NCBI GenBank assembly: GCA_019421725.1 | Contig: JAHZES010000008.1 | Span: forward strand, 14,190-20,243 | Reading direction: 5' to 3' | DNA: 6,054 nt | DNA from: Clostridiales bacterium | GTDB lineage: Bacteria; Bacillota; Clostridia; Oscillospirales; Acutalibacteraceae | In this document: piece after piece, positions 5,234 to 6,054 of the stretch | Layout of the letters: each line of letters starts with the position of its first letter | Numbering within the stretch: the first letter of the stretch is position 1 | The notes under the pieces: model-generated | The model's database searches: none | What the model was told of the DNA's origin: nothing | The model's input: only the letters and a program-made list of their open reading frames with translations | Program-made: the position numbers and the translations under genes

Positions 5234-5258
5234 TCAGGCGGCGGAAAGGAGTACTGTC

Positions 5259-6054
5259 ATGCGCAAAACATTGATCCGGAACGGATTTCTGATTGACGGG
5301 GCCGGAAACAGTCAGCGCCTGGGCGATCTTCTGATAGAGGGCGACCGCATCTCCGCAGTCGGAACGTTAACCGACGCAGCGGACGAAGTCATCGACGCGG
5401 CAGGAAAAGTCGTCTGCCCCGGATTTATCGATATCCACCGCCATTGTGACGCGAAATTTTTTCAGGATCCCCATGTGGGCGACGCAATGCTTGCACAGGG
5501 AATTACAACAACCGTCACGGGAAATTGCGGAATGTCTCTGACACCGTCGCCCGCCGATCCCACCGAAATGTATGACTTTATGGAGGCTGTGCTCGGCTCC
5601 GGGTGTGGAGATCTGAAGCTGCACTCCTTTCGCGATTATCTGCACCGGCTGCGCGGCTGCGCGCTTCCGGTTAATGTGGCATCGATGATCGGAACCGGGT
5701 CGGTTAAAATTTCCATAAAGGGCTTTTCCGACACCCCTTATTCACAGGCGGAATTGGAGCAGGCGACCGGGCTTATTGAAGACGCTTTGGATGCCGGCGC
5801 CGCCGGTGTTTCGTGCGGCATCATGTACATTCCAGAATGCTACAGCTCTACCGACGAGTTTGCCGCGATTCTGCGTCCGCTCGGGAAGGCCGGGCGCGTG
5901 CTCACCGCCCATATCCGCGGAGAAGGCGACAGCCTCGTCGCCAGCGTTCGCGAGATTATTGAGATCGGAAAAAAGGCCGGCTGTCCGGTTGAGATCAGTC
6001 ATTTCAAATGCTGCGGAATGGAGAACTGGCGCCGCGGAATTCACGAAGCGATCG
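5259..6054 (+). CDS. N-acyl-D-amino-acid deacylase (D-aminoacylase family), N-terminal 265 residues
   Basis: The frame opens at ATG 5259, seven bases after GGAAAGGAG (5243-5251), and is still open at the window edge. The product starts RKTLIRNGFLIDGAGNSQR, the usual small beta-domain of amidohydrolases. PGFIDIHRHCD then gives H60 and H62, GNCG gives C90, AHIRGEGD gives H218 and ISHFK gives H248. These match the H-x-H, bridging Cys and two later His metal ligands of D-aminoacylases; the final Asp lies beyond the window, about half the protein being absent. The family hydrolyses N-acyl-D-amino acids to acid plus free D-amino acid. Some relatives act instead as dihydroorotase- or hydantoinase-like enzymes, but GNCG supports the deacylase branch. 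It sits 25 bases after the PLP enzyme gene and is clearly in its operon. Confidence 0.88.
   Translation, partial: MRKTLIRNGFLIDGAGNSQRLGDLLIEGDRISAVGTLTDAADEVIDAAGKVVCPGFIDIHRHCDAKFFQDPHVGDAMLAQGITTTVTGNCGMSLTPSPADPTEMYDFMEAVLGSGCGDLKLHSFRDYLHRLRGCALPVNVASMIGTGSVKISIKGFSDTPYSQAELEQATGLIEDALDAGAAGVSCGIMYIPECYSSTDEFAAILRPLGKAGRVLTAHIRGEGDSLVASVREIIEIGKKAGCPVEISHFKCCGMENWRRGIHEAI

Noticed and set aside
1..6054. tRNA, rRNA, CRISPR array, insertion sequence or phage genes
   Set aside because: I looked for cloverleaf-like segments, regularly spaced repeats, terminal inverted repeats and transposase or integrase motifs and saw none.

Overview
The window looks like chromosomal DNA from a mid-GC member of the Bacillota, most likely class Clostridia. 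The evidence is strong AGGAGG-type ribosome binding sites, AT-rich spacers with sigma-A hexamers, a hairpin terminator with A/T tracts, and protein families (YheO/DauR-type PAS-HTH regulator, DSD1-like PLP enzyme, membrane sensor-type regulator) common in gut and anaerobic Clostridia. The taxonomic call is an inference; no marker gene is present.

Layout: (1) 1-678, minus strand: N-terminal part of a single-pass membrane protein with an extracytoplasmic region. Its gene runs off the left edge and is probably a membrane-tethered AraC-type regulator or a sensor kinase. (2) 679-933: a divergent control region with one promoter per direction and two stem-loop inverted repeats. (3) 934-1722, plus: a glycerophosphodiester phosphodiesterase family protein with an altered third metal-ligand motif. 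(4) 1846-2517, plus: a tandem-duplicated MazG-like protein whose second copy has lost one metal-binding Glu. (5) 2525-2573: a 23-bp perfect stem that serves as a shared terminator for converging genes. (6) 2602-3288, minus: a YheO/DauR-type regulator, with a GTG start that can be fixed from a consensus promoter and a strong Shine-Dalgarno site. (7) 3289-3614: a divergent regulatory region with two facing promoters and two palindromes. (8) 3615 to the right edge, plus: a probable operon of a RidA-like enamine/imine deaminase, a DSD1/D-threonine-aldolase-type PLP enzyme, and the first 265 residues of an N-acyl-D-amino-acid deacylase (D-aminoacylase family).

The right half reads as a D-amino-acid salvage unit. 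The deacylase would free D-amino acids from N-acyl forms. The PLP enzyme would dehydrate or cleave a D-hydroxyamino acid such as D-serine or D-threonine. The RidA-like protein would clear the reactive enamine/imine intermediate. The divergent YheO-type regulator belongs to the family of DauR, which controls D-arginine catabolism, and probably senses the substrate. The individual families are known; the exact substrate and this particular combination are inferred. The left half (sensor fragment, GDPD, MazG pair) has no evident functional link to it and is separated from it by the bidirectional terminator.
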